Assembly: GCF_001053185.1 (NCBI RefSeq)
Contig: NZ_CSTD01000002.1
Location: 503,577-567,576, forward strand
Origin: Mycobacterium bohemicum DSM 44277
Lineage (GTDB): Bacteria > Actinomycetota > Actinomycetes > Mycobacteriales > Mycobacteriaceae
Reading direction: 5' to 3'
Length of the DNA stretch: 64,000 nt
Part shown: positions 63,345 to 64,000 of the stretch, one piece after another
How positions within the stretch are numbered: position 1 is the first letter of the stretch
How the letters are laid out: the number at the start of each line of letters is the position of its first letter
The notes under the pieces: model-generated
The model's input: the letters and a program-made list of their open reading frames with translations, nothing else
The model's database searches: none
What the model was told of the DNA's origin: nothing
Position numbers and translations under genes: made by a program

Positions 63345-64000
63345 CCCTCGCGGGCGCGCTGTCGGGCATCGATTTCACCGACCTGGACAACTTCGCCCAC
63401 GGCTTCCCGCACGACCTGTTCGCCGCCCATCGGCGGGAGGCGCCGGTGTACTGGCACGAACCGACCGACAACACCCCCGACGGCGAGGGCTTCTGGTCGG
63501 TCGCCACATACGCGGAAACCCTTGAGGTGCTGAGGGATCCGGTGACGTACTCGTCGGTGACCGGCGGTCAGCGCCCGTACGGCGGCACGCTCCTGCAGGA
63601 CCTGGCGATCGCGGGCCAGGTGCTCAACATGATGGACGACCCGCGGCATTCGCAGATCCGGCGACTCGTCAGTTCCGGCCTGACGCCGCGGATGATCCGC
63701 CGCGTCGAAGAGGACCTGCGCGGCCGCACCCGGCGCCTGCTCGACGCGGTGGCGCCCGGTGAACCGTTCGACTTCCTGGTGGACATCGCCGCCGAACTTC
63801 CCATGCAGATGATCTGCATCCTCCTGGGTGTGCCGGAATCCGAACGACATTGGCTGTTCGAGGCGATCGAGCCGCAGTTCGACTTCGGCGGCTCCCGCAA
63901 GGCGAACCTCTCGCAGCTGTCGGTGGAGGAAGCCGGGTCTCGGATGTACGCCTACGGCCAGGAGTTGATCGCCGCCAAGCGCGCCAGCCCGACCGACGAC
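63341..64000 (+). CDS. cyp126: Cytochrome P450 CYP126, N-terminal 220 residues
   Basis: The gene runs off the right edge before the heme motif. [19 protein letters not shown]... and [50 protein letters not shown] (C-helix region) and [15 protein letters not shown] match CYP126 (Rv0778) strongly. ATGA overlap with purB. Heme Cys and I-helix lie outside the window. Confidence 0.92.
   Translation, partial: MTLAGALSGIDFTDLDNFAHGFPHDLFAAHRREAPVYWHEPTDNTPDGEGFWSVATYAETLEVLRDPVTYSSVTGGQRPYGGTLLQDLAIAGQVLNMMDDPRHSQIRRLVSSGLTPRMIRRVEEDLRGRTRRLLDAVAPGEPFDFLVDIAAELPMQMICILLGVPESERHWLFEAIEPQFDFGGSRKANLSQLSVEEAGSRMYAYGQELIAAKRASPTDD

Overview
The window is GC-rich actinobacterial DNA that looks like the chromosome of a slow-growing non-tuberculous Mycobacterium. 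The evidence is gene content recognised by protein sequence: PhoP/PhoR almost as in M. tuberculosis, CYP51 with its ferredoxin, CYP123, the start of CYP126, AdhB, PurD, PurB, CpsA, the OtsA N-terminus, a PE-family protein, an LpqH-type lipoprotein and DUF732 secreted proteins. Comparisons with M. tuberculosis locus numbers are from memory, since no search could be run.

Layout. 1-7.1 kb: otsA start, a small conserved gene, a FetA/FetB-like ABC pair, a crotonase, two SDR dehydrogenases, a 3-hydroxyisobutyrate-dehydrogenase-like enzyme and cpsA. 7.4-15.8 kb: envelope and secreted functions (TDT transporter, hydrolase, trypsin-like protease, lipoprotein, Pro/Gln-rich protein, lytic transglycosylase, DUF732) plus a kinase remnant fused by deletion to a membrane-protein gene. 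15.8-27.2 kb: an aromatic-ring catabolic island with two flavin hydroxylases, two extradiol (VOC) dioxygenases, a C-C hydrolase, an FAH hydrolase, the hydratase/aldolase/acetaldehyde dehydrogenase trio and two TetR regulators. 27.3-29.7 kb: an AI-2E-type permease, a small secreted protein and a short PE protein with MPTR-like repeats.

29.7-36.6 kb is a compact integrative element in the 3' end of tRNA-Thr(TGT). It has a 25-bp attL/attR repeat, a tyrosine integrase, a repressor, an excisionase, a primase/helicase, two small zinc proteins, a serine recombinase and a DUF732 membrane protein, but no capsid, terminase or conjugation genes. Two nearly identical 32-bp sequences lie 70-71 bp inside each att core and are probably integrase arm sites.

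36.7-64 kb largely follows the M. tuberculosis phoP-cyp126 order: Rv0756c-like gene, phoP, phoR, HIT protein, KSI-like protein, adhB, SnoaL-like protein, ferredoxin, cyp51, SDR, cyp123, TetR, then divergently aldA, SDR, 3-HIBADH, CMD, then purD, ggtA, esterase, TetR, DUF429 gene, purB and cyp126. Insertions relative to that order are a secreted protein (40.3 kb), a frameshifted OYE-like flavoenzyme (42.4-44.4 kb) and a TetR/hydrolase pair (55.6-57.7 kb). Two genes (42.4-44.4 kb and 61 kb) carry small internal deletions that break the frame.

Regulation visible in the sequence: many ATGA/GTGA overlaps marking operons; TetR operator-like palindromes, including GGACAnnTGTCC both at the start codon of the cyp123-operon TetR and upstream of divergent aldA; probable leaderless promoters at several genes; and a three-copy family of large intergenic palindromes.
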